From contig CAZWKE010000001.1 of assembly GCA_964634205.1 (NCBI GenBank), positions 124,001 through 188,000 on the forward strand: a stretch of 64,000 nucleotides of DNA, written 5' to 3'. The translations under genes and the position numbers were made by a program. Below are positions 41,433 to 50,755 of this stretch, piece by piece. The stretch is from JAFGGG01 sp964634205 (GTDB taxonomy: Bacteria; Spirochaetota; Spirochaetia; SZUA-6; RPPD01). Below the pieces are notes generated by a model. It searched no databases and was not told the DNA's origin. It worked only from the letters and a program-made list of their open reading frames with translations. Numbering within the stretch: position 1 is the stretch's first letter; each line of letters starts with the position of its first letter.

Positions 41433-42560
41433 TTACAGGACGGCTTTTATCTGCTCTTCACTTACCGGTTGTGAGTAACTCCCGCCGCTGAAACGCATCA
41501 TGGAGCCGATCCCCTTTTGAAACACAAAGCGGATCCTGTTCTTTCGTACTTTTTTATCGGTATATAATTTTTTTATCAACGCCTCCGGGGTAATTGCGTG
41601 CGGAATTTCAACCGGCAGACCCGTACGGACTAAGAGGTCAACCACGCGTTGGGCCTGGGCCCGGGTCATATACCCGAAGGCTGCGGCCAGCCGGGTTTGC
41701 AGTGCCAGTCCTATAGCAAGGGCTTCACCGTGCAGCAGGGCGTACCCGGAAAGGGGTTCAAGGGCACGGCCGATGGTGTGACCCAGGTTCAGGATTTGGC
41801 GCAGGTTTGTCTCCTTTTCATCCTGTCTGACCACATTGTATTTTATTTCGCAGTTTTTCCGGGCAATATGGGAGCAGACGGCTTCATCCAGAATGTGCTC
41901 CTTTCCCTGTACAGGCAGAATTCCGTCGATCTGTTTCTCCAAATACTCAAAAAAAGCGGCGTCCGCCGCACAGGCATGCTTGATGGTTTCGGCCAGACCG
42001 CAGCGCAGTTCCCGCACCGGCAGGGTTTTCCAGGTGTTGATGTCGATATAGACCTTTTTGGGCTGATGGAACAGCCCGATCAGGTTTGTGGCCGCCGGGG
42101 TATTCACCGCGGTCTTGCCCCCCACCGAGGCATCGGCGGCGGCAAGCAGGGTAGTGGCATAATTGATAAAGGGAATACCGCGCCCGAATGTTCCGGCAAG
42201 GAACCCTGCCAGGTCCGTGACCACTCCGCCGCCCAGGGCGATAACGGCGCTGTCCCTGCCGAAACGCAGTTCTATCATCCGGTCTTCAAGCCGGGCCTTG
42301 GTCTCCCTGGTTTTGGACGCTTCCCCGGCCGTAAAGCTGAGAAGGTGTGCATCAAATCCCGCGGCGGTCAGCTGTTTTTCAAGATCGCGGGCATAGAGTT
42401 TTTCTACGTTCGAATCGGTAATCAGCGCGTATTTACTTGCTTCTCCAAGCAGCCCGGAGCTGAGGTCGGCTGTCAGGCGGGAGAACAAATCCATACCGAT
42501 TTCGATATCATATGAATCGTCTATTTTCTTTTTCAATGGCACACGGAATAGATTCGGCAC
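41433..42560 (-). CDS. aroB: 3-dehydroquinate synthase
   Basis: Second step of the shikimate pathway: converts DAHP to 3-dehydroquinate. The 375-residue protein has the AroB motifs ALGGGVVTDLAGFLAGTFGRG, INYATTLLAAADASVGGKTAVN, the NLIGLFHQPKKV region and LNLGHTIGRALE, which place the NAD and metal-binding residues. The open frame could start at 42611, but a GTG at 42558-42560 follows AAGGAG by six bases and gives the normal length without overlapping argJ. It lies directly downstream of argJ in one transcript. Confidence 0.96.
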   Translation of the reverse strand: MPNLFRVPLKKKIDDSYDIEIGMDLFSRLTADLSSGLLGEASKYALITDSNVEKLYARDLEKQLTAAGFDAHLLSFTAGEASKTRETKARLEDRMIELRFGRDSAVIALGGGVVTDLAGFLAGTFGRGIPFINYATTLLAAADASVGGKTAVNTPAATNLIGLFHQPKKVYIDINTWKTLPVRELRCGLAETIKHACAADAAFFEYLEKQIDGILPVQGKEHILDEAVCSHIARKNCEIKYNVVRQDEKETNLRQILNLGHTIGRALEPLSGYALLHGEALAIGLALQTRLAAAFGYMTRAQAQRVVDLLVRTGLPVEIPHAITPEALIKKLYTDKKVRKNRIRFVFQKGIGSMMRFSGGSYSQPVSEEQIKAVL

Positions 42561-42573
42561 TGGTAACTCCTTT

Positions 42574-43851
42574 TTATGACCGGTACATGGCATTCTCTTT
42601 GATGTAACCATAGCTTAAATCCGCCCCGGTCACGGTCGCTGATGCGCTTCCCATCCCGAGGTCGATACGCAGTTCCACCGACCGGTTGTGCGACGGGTAG
42701 CCGCTACTATTGTCAAAGGCGCACTGCGCCAGGTAATCCGCGAGCAGCTTTTCCTTGCCTGTATCCAGGCAAAAACAGCCCTCCGTAAAGATGCATTGGT
42801 TTCCCAAACGGACCAAAAGCCGGCTGAAATCAAGGGGAATGTCATTGGTTCCCGCGTAATCACCGATGGCACTGATAATCCGGCCTACATTCGGATCGTT
42901 GCCGAAAACAGCGGTTTTTACGAGGTTGGAATTACAGACGGTCTTTCCGATTGCCGCGGCGGTCTCCCTGTCCGGTGCATTCACCGTTTTAACCTGGATC
43001 ACATGGCTGACCCCTTCACCATTGCGGACAATATCGGATGCAAGCTGCCGACATACGGAGGTGAGTGCCCCGGTAAACTCATCCACGGAGGTCAAAGGGA
43101 CCATATTGGAACTGAAAATAAGCGCCATATCACTGGTGCTTTGGTCACCGTCCACTGAAATGGTGTTAAAACTCTCGGCACAGGCCTGTTGTAAGGCCTG
43201 CTGCAGCAGCGGACGATCGATACTGATATCGGTCAGCAAAAATACCAGCATGGTGGCCATATTCGGCTCAATCATTCCCGCCCCTTTGGCAATTCCCACA
43301 ATTCTGCCTGCTCCGATACGTGCCTCACGTATTTTGGGATAGGCGTCGGTGGTCATAATTGCCCCGGCGGCCGGCAGCAGGGACGAGTTATCCAGTGAGG
43401 AAACCAGCTCGGGGAGTTTTCCGATAATTTCCGGTACCGGAAGCCTCCAGCCGATTATCCCGGTGGAAGCACAGAAATATTGTTCCGCGGCGAAACCGGT
43501 GAGACCGCCCAGTTCGGCAAGGATGTGCCCCGCGTTTTTTACTCCGTCTTCGGCACAAACATTGGAAATCTTATTGTTGATCAAAACCCCGCTGATATTC
43601 TTTTGTCCCAGGCGTTTTTTCCCGATGATGACCGGCGCACCGGGGAAACTGTTGCGGGTAAAGACCGCGGCAAAACTCGGACTGGGACGATCAAGGGTAA
43701 GCAATGCCAGGCTCATGCGGTACGGCTTTTTTACGGGAATTTCTTTCGGTAGAAAATCCAGTTCCGCGGTTGCAGCCTGGAATCCCCGCGGCAGGCCGGC
43801 CCTTAGTGTCAGTGCTTTGATATACTCGTCGCGTGAAGCATATATTTCCAT
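42574..43851 (-). CDS. argJ: Bifunctional ornithine/glutamate N-acetyltransferase ArgJ
   Basis: Transfers the acetyl group between N-acetylornithine and glutamate in the recycling arginine pathway. The 425-residue precursor has the self-cleavage site Ala199-Thr200 (NMATML), which makes the new N-terminal nucleophile Thr. Other motifs: AAGAIMTTDAYPK, TISVDGDQSTSD, FGNDPNVGRIISAIGDYAG and the C-terminal SYGYIKENAMY. The normal length is about 400. It is followed by aroB (13 bases). The 157-base gap to GH9 holds A+T-rich sequence and one TATACT -10-like box, but no clear full promoter or arginine box. Confidence 0.96.
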   Translation of the reverse strand: MEIYASRDEYIKALTLRAGLPRGFQAATAELDFLPKEIPVKKPYRMSLALLTLDRPSPSFAAVFTRNSFPGAPVIIGKKRLGQKNISGVLINNKISNVCAEDGVKNAGHILAELGGLTGFAAEQYFCASTGIIGWRLPVPEIIGKLPELVSSLDNSSLLPAAGAIMTTDAYPKIREARIGAGRIVGIAKGAGMIEPNMATMLVFLLTDISIDRPLLQQALQQACAESFNTISVDGDQSTSDMALIFSSNMVPLTSVDEFTGALTSVCRQLASDIVRNGEGVSHVIQVKTVNAPDRETAAAIGKTVCNSNLVKTAVFGNDPNVGRIISAIGDYAGTNDIPLDFSRLLVRLGNQCIFTEGCFCLDTGKEKLLADYLAQCAFDNSSGYPSHNRSVELRIDLGMGSASATVTGADLSYGYIKENAMYRS

Positions 43852-44008
43852 GGGCGTTATATTAATAACAATTTTTGATTTATTCCAGTGTATTTATTTC
43901 ATATTCAGTATATATTAATTCATAATAACAAAGCACGGATTCGGGAGTACCGAGTTCATACATAGTGCAATTCTCAATATATGTATTTATAATTGCCGGA
44001 GCGGACCA

Positions 44009-45721
44009 ATGAAAATACTCATCAACCATCTTGGATACGGAAAATACGGATATAAAAAAGCAATCGTACAAACTACGGAAGAATTTCAGGTAAAAGAATT
44101 CGTTATAAAAGACGCGGGTTCAGACCGGACGGTATTCTCAGGACAGGCAGGAAAAGCGGAACGTGTCTATGACTGGCGTAATTGGTTTTTTTCCCGGTTG
44201 GAGTTTACCGAGTTTAGCGGTTACGGTGAGTTTTATATTTTAATCTCCGTCGGTAGAGTTGTGGTGCGGTCGGAGGAGTTCGAGATCCGGGACAACCCCT
44301 ACCTTACCAATACACTGACCGAGGTGCTTTCCTATTTTACTTCACAGCGCTGTGAAGGTATCTATGATCAGGCGGACCGACATATGTCTTTTTTTGGTGC
44401 CAGAGAGGAGCGGGTAGATGTTCATGGAGGGTGGTATGACGCCTCCGGGGACGTGAGCAAATACCTGAGTCATCTTTCCTATGCCAATTACATGAATCCC
44501 CAGCAGATACCGCTGGTGGTATGGAGTTTGTTGTATTCGTTTAAGCTTGTTACACAACAAAAAACCGTAAATTGGAAGTACCTGCCCGAACGAATCATCT
44601 CTGAAGCGCTTTTCGGGGCGGATTTTTTGGTACGCATGCAGGATAAGGCGGGTTATTTCTATATGACCGTATTTGACGGCTGGACCATGGATATTAATAA
44701 ACGTGAGATCTGCTCTTATTCCACGATTAAAGGGATAAAGTCCGAGGCTTACGAGGCTTCTTTCCGCCAGGGGGGCGGGATGGCGATAGCTGCCTTGGCC
44801 GGAATGAGCGGCATGCGCAGATCCGGGGAGTTTGATTCGCAGACGTATCTGGAAGCGGCAAAAAAGGGTTTCCGACATCTGGAGGAAAACAATACCCGTT
44901 ACCTGGATGACGGCAAGGAGAATATCATCGATGATTACTGTGCCCTGATGGCGGCAAGTGAGCTTTTTCTTGCCTGCGGGGAAGAGGATTTTTTACGGGC
45001 CGCCGTGTTCCGGGCTGAAAACCTGATAAACAGGATTTCGCGTGACCAATCCTTTGACGGCTGGTGGTGTGCGGACGGGCAGGGTGAACGGCCTTTTTTT
45101 CACGCCTCCGACGCGGGCCTGCCGGTCATGGCTCTCCTGCGGTTTATGGATATAGAACACCCGATGGTGGACCGTACCGCCGTTCTTCGGGCAGTCAGGA
45201 AGTCTTTGGAGTTTGAGTTGTCCATTACGAACGAGGTGAGTAATCCTTTCGGGTACGCCAGGCAATATGTGAAGGCTGTGGATGAGTCACGCAAAAGCGC
45301 GTTTTTTTTTCCTCATCAAAACGAATCGGGGTACTGGTGGCAGGGGGAGAACGCCCGCCTGGCCTCTTTATGCACGGTAGGCTCGCTGGCAAGCCGTTAT
45401 TTTAAAGCGGAAAAGGAGATTGTTTCCGCATTAAGGAAGTACGCACAGGATCAGCTTGACTGGATTTTGGGTTTGAATCCCTTTGATCGCTGTATGCTGC
45501 ACGGCAAGGGCAGAAATAATCCCGAATATACCAAATTTAATCTAAAGAATAGACCCGGCGGAATCTGCAACGGCATCACCTCGGGATACGATGATGAACA
45601 GGATATTGAATTTCTCCCCTCCCGCTATAGAGGCAATCTGGGTCAGAACTGGAGATGGACGGAGCAGTGGCTTCCGCATGCGGCCTGGTATTTTTTGGCG
45701 GTATGCGCGGGAGCAGAATAA
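44009..45721 (+). CDS. Glycoside hydrolase family 9 (cellulase-type), cytoplasmic
   Basis: Inverting beta-glucanase family, 570 residues. The N-terminal 95 residues look like the immunoglobulin-like CelD_N domain. The (alpha/alpha)6 catalytic domain has HGGWYDASGDVSKY (Asp144, Asp148 as base residues), GGGMAIAALAGMS, LDWILGLNPFDRCMLHGKG and acid Glu552 in RWTEQW. There is no signal peptide, so it probably acts in the cytoplasm, perhaps on imported or internal beta-glucan oligosaccharides. GGAG lies seven bases before the ATG. A TATAAT (43988-43993) upstream lacks a good -35. No sugar transporter is adjacent. Confidence 0.9.
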   Translation: MKILINHLGYGKYGYKKAIVQTTEEFQVKEFVIKDAGSDRTVFSGQAGKAERVYDWRNWFFSRLEFTEFSGYGEFYILISVGRVVVRSEEFEIRDNPYLTNTLTEVLSYFTSQRCEGIYDQADRHMSFFGAREERVDVHGGWYDASGDVSKYLSHLSYANYMNPQQIPLVVWSLLYSFKLVTQQKTVNWKYLPERIISEALFGADFLVRMQDKAGYFYMTVFDGWTMDINKREICSYSTIKGIKSEAYEASFRQGGGMAIAALAGMSGMRRSGEFDSQTYLEAAKKGFRHLEENNTRYLDDGKENIIDDYCALMAASELFLACGEEDFLRAAVFRAENLINRISRDQSFDGWWCADGQGERPFFHASDAGLPVMALLRFMDIEHPMVDRTAVLRAVRKSLEFELSITNEVSNPFGYARQYVKAVDESRKSAFFFPHQNESGYWWQGENARLASLCTVGSLASRYFKAEKEIVSALRKYAQDQLDWILGLNPFDRCMLHGKGRNNPEYTKFNLKNRPGGICNGITSGYDDEQDIEFLPSRYRGNLGQNWRWTEQWLPHAAWYFLAVCAGAE

Positions 45722-45823
45722 AAAATCCCGGATGGTTCGAAAAGGGGCGGGGGATGCCGGGAGCGGGAGTTACTATTTTGCAATAAGGATTCTTTACGTC
45801 TGCTTTTTTATCTTATTTGTATT

Positions 45824-46408
45824 TTATCCGGTTTGCCCGAACGATTCGGTTTCAGGTTTTATTAATGCTTTCAGCGAGTGCTCCTTGCTGAAAAAATACA
45901 AAATAACGATAAACAGAATGATGCCGATGACGCTGTAGACATCTGCCAGGTTAAAGATCGGCCAGCTGAAATCTCCGTAATACCAGAGGATGTAATCCAC
46001 CACTCCACCGTGTATCAGGCGGTCCAAAAAGTTTCCCATACCGCCGCAGGTAATCAGGAAAAGCGGGAGTATATGCTTCCATCGCTTTACCAGCAGGGCA
46101 AATGCCAGGACCGCACCCGTGGCCAGGGCCTGGATGCATAACAGCATGATGTATTTTTGCTGTGGGGCCAGCAGGTTGTCCAGGAAACGGAGCAGGGAAA
46201 ACCCCAGGTTGTGGTTTATGGTATAGCGAAAAGACCAGAAACCGGGGATAACCACTACATCGCGGCTCCCGCGGAGAGTCTGGAATACGAGTTGTTTCAC
46301 AATAAGGTCCGCTCCCGTAAAAAGCAGCAGGACCGTGAACAGGATGATTATCTTTGCCGCGAGGGACGGTGGTTTGAATCTAAATAGCGAAGCAATTTTA
46401 TTATTCAT
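45824..46408 (-). CDS. lspA: Lipoprotein signal peptidase (signal peptidase II)
   Basis: Membrane aspartyl protease that cleaves the signal peptide of lipoproteins before the lipidated Cys. The 194-residue protein has four membrane helices and the catalytic Asp138 (GGVVDYI) and Asp156 (FNLADVYSVIG), with the intervening GNFLDRLIHG. The N-terminal tail (about 15 residues) is a little longer than usual. The ATG at 46406-46408 has no Shine-Dalgarno sequence. Fits the several lipoproteins predicted in the window. The 102 bases to the GH9 stop are GC-rich, with a weak inverted repeat but no T-run. Confidence 0.95.
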   Translation of the reverse strand: MNNKIASLFRFKPPSLAAKIIILFTVLLLFTGADLIVKQLVFQTLRGSRDVVVIPGFWSFRYTINHNLGFSLLRFLDNLLAPQQKYIMLLCIQALATGAVLAFALLVKRWKHILPLFLITCGGMGNFLDRLIHGGVVDYILWYYGDFSWPIFNLADVYSVIGIILFIVILYFFSKEHSLKALIKPETESFGQTG

Positions 46409-46417
46409 GGTTTTGGG

Positions 46418-46446
46418 AGTGTACCTGAAAAATCGGGAAGATGCAA
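46418..46446 (-). promoter_or_regulatory. Sigma-70 promoter of lspA (leaderless geometry)
   Basis: Minus strand TTGCAT (46441-46446), 17 bases, TACACT (46418-46423), then nine bases to the ATG. It lies in the 78-base gap after the glycogen operon. Confidence 0.6.
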
Positions 46447-46486
46447 GGTAACAGAATCCTCTTCACGGAGGTTATCGGCAGTAAGA

Positions 46487-49400
46487 TCAGGCCCAGAATA
46501 CCAGGTTTAAGTCTACCACATCGTCCATATCCGGATGATCGGGCAGAACCCGGATGCCGTAATTGAATTTTCCTGATTTATGCGCGGTATACCGGCATTT
46601 GTATTTTAACAGGTTACCCTCTTCCGCCAGAAGCTGCATGGGAACATACTGGATTTCCTCGAACTGCATTTCTTCCCGACCGGAAAAAGTGTTGGCTTCT
46701 TCCTGCCTGCAGGGGGACAGCAGGACCTCAGCCTTGATTTCCCCCTTGGATATCTTGCCTTTGTTCACTTCAACATGGATGGTGATCTCGTCTCCCACAT
46801 TCAGAATATCCCCGTCCACTCCTTCGATGGAAATATTGTGGATATGGACGCTGGGGAAGCGTGTGCTGATGGATTTTTTCCATTCCGCGATCTCCCGTGC
46901 CCGGGAAAAGTTGTTTTCACTGATAAACAGGTAGTGTTTGGCAGTGGGGATGTACATGGACTCGGTATATTCCTTCAGCATCCGGTTGGTGTTGAATTCG
47001 GAAATGATGGAGGTAATTGAAGATTTTATGGTCTTTACCCATTTTTCCGGCACACCCCGTGCGTTGCGTGCGTAGTACATGGGAATAATCTCATTCTCCA
47101 AGATATCATACAAGGCGTCACAATCAGCCAGGTCCTGTGTTTCCGGATTTTTATACTCGGTTCTCCCGCCGATGGCCCAGCCGTTGGTGGCGTTATACGC
47201 CTCATCCCACCAGCCGTCCAGTATGCTTGCGTTCAATACTCCGTTTATACCCGCTTTCTGGCCGCTGGTTCCGCTGGCCTCCAGGGGCCTCCGGGGATTG
47301 TTCAGCCATACATCCACACCCGAGACCATTCTCCGGGCAAGCTGCATGTTATACCCCTCAATAAAGATTATCTTGCCCAGGAACTCCTCTTTTTTGGAAA
47401 GCCGGACGATCTCCTTGATAAGTTCAAATGCCGCCTTATCATTGGGGTGGGCCTTGCCCGCGAAAATGAACTGCACCGGCAGTTTTGGATTAAGGATGAT
47501 TTTTTTGAATCGTTCCATGTTTTTGAACAACAGGGTGGCGCGTTTATAAGTGGCAAATCGCCGGGCAAACCCGATGGTAAGAGGGCTGGGAGAAAGATTG
47601 GCCAGAAACCGGTCCACCAGGGCCGGGTCTTCACCTTCCCGTATCCAGTTGAGAGAGACCTTTTCCTTTATATGATTGAAAAGCTTGTTTTTTAGCTCGA
47701 TATGCGTTTGCCATAATACTTCTGCGGGTATTTTTTCGATCTTCTTCCACTCGTCTTTTTTCAGGAGGTCCTCATTAAAATTCAGGGAACAATATTTGGC
47801 AACCAGCTTTTTCATCTCCGTGGTAATCCAGGTGGCTGCATGGACCCCATTGGTGATATGGGAAATAGGCAGCTCCTCACTTAAAAACCCGGACCAGATG
47901 GAAGCCCACATTTTTCTGGAGATCACACCGTGCAGCCGGCTGACACCGTTGCGTTTATAGGTGTTTTTTAATGCCAGCGCGGTCATCTCATACGGACCGG
48001 TATCGGTCAGAGCCTTATGGCCGAGTTCATAAATTTCCTGCCAGTTTAGGCCGCGGCTTTCCACATAATTTTTCAGGTAGTTTTCCACCAGGTGCATATC
48101 AAAAACCTCGTTACCGGCCGCCACGGGAGTGTGGGTGGTAAATACCGTACTTGCCTTTATTACCTCCTTGGCGGTTTCCAGGTTTAGGTTATAATTTTGC
48201 ATCAGGTTTATCAGGCGTTCGATGATCAGGAAGGCCGAGTGCCCTTCGTTGAGATGGTAGACGAGCGGTTTGATATTCAACTGTTCCAGTAAGCGTATGC
48301 CGCCGATGCCCAGGAGGATTTCCTGTTCGATGCGAACCTGTTTTCCCCCTCCGTACAGTTTGGCCGTAATGGTCCTGTCCGCCGCACTGTTTTCCTGAAC
48401 ATCCGTGTCAAAGAAATAAATCGAAGCCCGGCCTACCTTGGCCTCCCAGACTCTGGCATGGACCTTGCGTCCCGGAAACTCCACCGAAATGATGACCCGT
48501 TCCCCGGCGATGTGCAGCTCCTGTAAGGGCATACGTGAAAAATCATTGAAATAATACTCTACCTTCTGGTCGCCGTCTTTTGAGATCCCCTGTTTAAAGT
48601 ACCCGTTTTTATATAACAGGCCGACCCCGATGAAGTTCAGGTTGAGGTCCGAGGCGGATTTCAGGTGATCCCCGGATAAAATACCCAGACCGCCGGAATA
48701 GATGGGCAGGCATTCATGCAGCCCGTATTCCATGGAAAAGTAGGCTATCGGGTGTCCTTTGGAGAAAATATCGGCTCCCGCTAATAATGGCTTTTCCTGG
48801 GCGGTGTATCGCTGGAACCTTGCCGTAATATTCCGGTATTGCACCAGATACTGCTCGTTTTTGGAAAGATCGTCCAGATGCTGCGGATTAATAGTCTCAA
48901 GCAGGGCAACCGGATTGTTTCCCACCTTGTCAAACAGCAGCGGATCAATGAGACTGAAGACCTCCTGGGATTCCTGGTTCCAGCTCCACCACAGGTTGTA
49001 TGCCAGGTCTCTGAGCCCCGACAGCGGCTCGGGAATGGAGGCCTTGACCGAAAACTGTCTGAAGCGGGGGCGCTGGCTGTCCGCCCCGCGGTATTCCAAT
49101 CCTTCGAACTGCAGGACCTTTTCCTTGCGCTGTCCCTGCAGGCGGTTTCTGCACTGTTTACTCGCGATTTCATATGCGGCCAGGTAGTTGTTATAGAAAA
49201 TTCGCCAGTCGGCCTGGAGTGCCGTCTGCCTGACCTCGGTTTTCAGGACCTTGCTTTTGTCCAACCGGTTGTTGACAAAATTGGCAATATGTCCCTTCAG
49301 CTCCATTACCGCGTCATGATACTCGCGGTTAAAGCGGCGGATTATTTTTATACCGTCTGATTCCTTTCCCGCTGAAATGACCCACCTGCCGAAACCGGCG

Positions 49401-50755
49401 ATATCCGAACTTACGGTGGGAATTGAATAGGTGATGCTTTCCAGGGGGGTATACCCCCACGGCTCATAGTATGAGGGATAGAGGGTAAGGTCGCATCCGG
49501 AAAGTGCGTCATAGTATTCCATATTGAAGATACCGTCATGCCCGTTTAGGTAGACGGGAACAAAAATAATATTGATCCGGTCCTGGGGATTATTCTGGAA
49601 ATTGTGGCGTTTACAGGTGTTCACAATCGGATCATCGTTGGGGTTCCACAGCGGATGGGTGGATATTTGCGAGTATACGGTATACTGCCCGTGCTGTTGC
49701 GTGGTGGAGTACCTTTCCCGTGACATATCCACCGCCCCTGTGAGGACAAAGAGGTATACCAGGATCTGCCGGTTGGGGGCCATGTCTCCTGATTTGGAAA
49801 GCTGGCCGAAAGCGTCAAGCAGGAGATTTATCCCCTTGTTATGGAACTCATATCTGCCTGAAGTGGAAATAATAATGGTCTCGTCGCTTGGAAACTCTTT
49901 TTTCAGGAATTTCTGCGCAAACCCCAAAAGCCTGGACCGGTTATTTTTAAAATAATCCTGTTTTTCCGTATAAGACGGAATCTTCGTTACATTAAATCCG
50001 TTGGGCAGCACAATATCCGGTTCGATCCCCAGCAGGTGCTTGGCTTCAATCGCGGTGATCTCGCTGACGGTGGTAAAGCAGTCGGCCTCCCGGGCCGTGG
50101 CCTTTTCAATTGAGTGTTTGGCCAGAACGTGAAAGTGAGAGGCCTCATTTTGCGGATTGATATCGGAAAGCACCTTGTAAATTTCCACCCCGCTCCCGGA
50201 CATTGACCTGCCCAGGACCGTGGCATGGGTGGTGAATATGGTGGCAATATAGGGAGCACGCTTTTTTATCCGCAGAAGCCCAGCTCCGCACATCCATTCA
50301 TGGAACTGGGCATAGATTGCATGCTCCTGGTACAGGTTGCTGACGGCCTCGATAACCTTGGCCGCCATGGTGGAAAAAATAACGGGTTCAATATAATCCC
50401 AACCCCCGGTCATGGAGTCCACACTGTAGTCTTCCCATAATTGATAGAGAAGCTTGTTCTGGTCCATGGTATTTTTATATCCGATCAGTACCACAAGGGG
50501 TTTTTCTTCAGTATTCCAGCGGCCTACCTTGGCCCTAAACCCGGTTTTTAAGAGTTCTTCACGAATTTTTTTTACCTGTTTATCGTCGGTTTCAATAATT
50601 TCAGGATTGTTCTCTAAGAGGGGGCCGATAAGCATGTAGTTGTCCTGGAACTCATTCTTTACCTCGCTGATCTTGCTTTTAATGACCGTATAAATCCCGC
50701 CTACCTTATTACAGACCTCCCAGGATACTTCGAACAGTATTTTTGCCTTAGCCAT
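46487..50755 (-). CDS. Glycogen synthase (GT3) - alpha-glucan phosphorylase (GT35) fusion
   Basis: A 1,422-residue two-enzyme protein. Residues 1-535 are a eukaryotic/GT3-type glycogen synthase: NKVGGIYTVIKSK (16-28), FHEWMCGAG, TTHATVLGR, GRYEFHNKG (300-308) and the E-x7-E pair Glu431/Glu439 (YEPWGYTPLES). Residues about 575-660 are the DUF3417-like N-terminal part (LRDLAYNLWWSWNQ), and about 665-1420 a TIGR02094-type alpha-glucan phosphorylase, with the PLP lysine near 1167 (EASGTSGQK, the usual EASGTGNMK-like motif) and ILDGWWDE. Synthesis from UDP-glucose and phosphorolysis would be on one chain. It overlaps the GH57 gene by eight bases and shares its transcript. Confidence 0.92.
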   Translation of the reverse strand: MAKAKILFEVSWEVCNKVGGIYTVIKSKISEVKNEFQDNYMLIGPLLENNPEIIETDDKQVKKIREELLKTGFRAKVGRWNTEEKPLVVLIGYKNTMDQNKLLYQLWEDYSVDSMTGGWDYIEPVIFSTMAAKVIEAVSNLYQEHAIYAQFHEWMCGAGLLRIKKRAPYIATIFTTHATVLGRSMSGSGVEIYKVLSDINPQNEASHFHVLAKHSIEKATAREADCFTTVSEITAIEAKHLLGIEPDIVLPNGFNVTKIPSYTEKQDYFKNNRSRLLGFAQKFLKKEFPSDETIIISTSGRYEFHNKGINLLLDAFGQLSKSGDMAPNRQILVYLFVLTGAVDMSRERYSTTQQHGQYTVYSQISTHPLWNPNDDPIVNTCKRHNFQNNPQDRINIIFVPVYLNGHDGIFNMEYYDALSGCDLTLYPSYYEPWGYTPLESITYSIPTVSSDIAGFGRWVISAGKESDGIKIIRRFNREYHDAVMELKGHIANFVNNRLDKSKVLKTEVRQTALQADWRIFYNNYLAAYEIASKQCRNRLQGQRKEKVLQFEGLEYRGADSQRPRFRQFSVKASIPEPLSGLRDLAYNLWWSWNQESQEVFSLIDPLLFDKVGNNPVALLETINPQHLDDLSKNEQYLVQYRNITARFQRYTAQEKPLLAGADIFSKGHPIAYFSMEYGLHECLPIYSGGLGILSGDHLKSASDLNLNFIGVGLLYKNGYFKQGISKDGDQKVEYYFNDFSRMPLQELHIAGERVIISVEFPGRKVHARVWEAKVGRASIYFFDTDVQENSAADRTITAKLYGGGKQVRIEQEILLGIGGIRLLEQLNIKPLVYHLNEGHSAFLIIERLINLMQNYNLNLETAKEVIKASTVFTTHTPVAAGNEVFDMHLVENYLKNYVESRGLNWQEIYELGHKALTDTGPYEMTALALKNTYKRNGVSRLHGVISRKMWASIWSGFLSEELPISHITNGVHAATWITTEMKKLVAKYCSLNFNEDLLKKDEWKKIEKIPAEVLWQTHIELKNKLFNHIKEKVSLNWIREGEDPALVDRFLANLSPSPLTIGFARRFATYKRATLLFKNMERFKKIILNPKLPVQFIFAGKAHPNDKAAFELIKEIVRLSKKEEFLGKIIFIEGYNMQLARRMVSGVDVWLNNPRRPLEASGTSGQKAGINGVLNASILDGWWDEAYNATNGWAIGGRTEYKNPETQDLADCDALYDILENEIIPMYYARNARGVPEKWVKTIKSSITSIISEFNTNRMLKEYTESMYIPTAKHYLFISENNFSRAREIAEWKKSISTRFPSVHIHNISIEGVDGDILNVGDEITIHVEVNKGKISKGEIKAEVLLSPCRQEEANTFSGREEMQFEEIQYVPMQLLAEEGNLLKYKCRYTAHKSGKFNYGIRVLPDHPDMDDVVDLNLVFWA

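Noticed and set aside
41649..42515. 288-codon open frame on the plus strand
   Set aside because: Antisense shadow of aroB, which carries clear family motifs; the other frame is glycine- and glutamine-rich without a domain.
43852..44008. Possible ARG box (TGAAT/ATTCA-like) upstream of argJ
   Set aside because: The half-sites are imperfect and spacing does not match the known box; the region is simply A+T-rich.
45722..45823. Inverted repeat ATCCCGG/CCGGGA after the GH9 gene
   Set aside because: Long loop and no adjacent T-run; not a convincing terminator.
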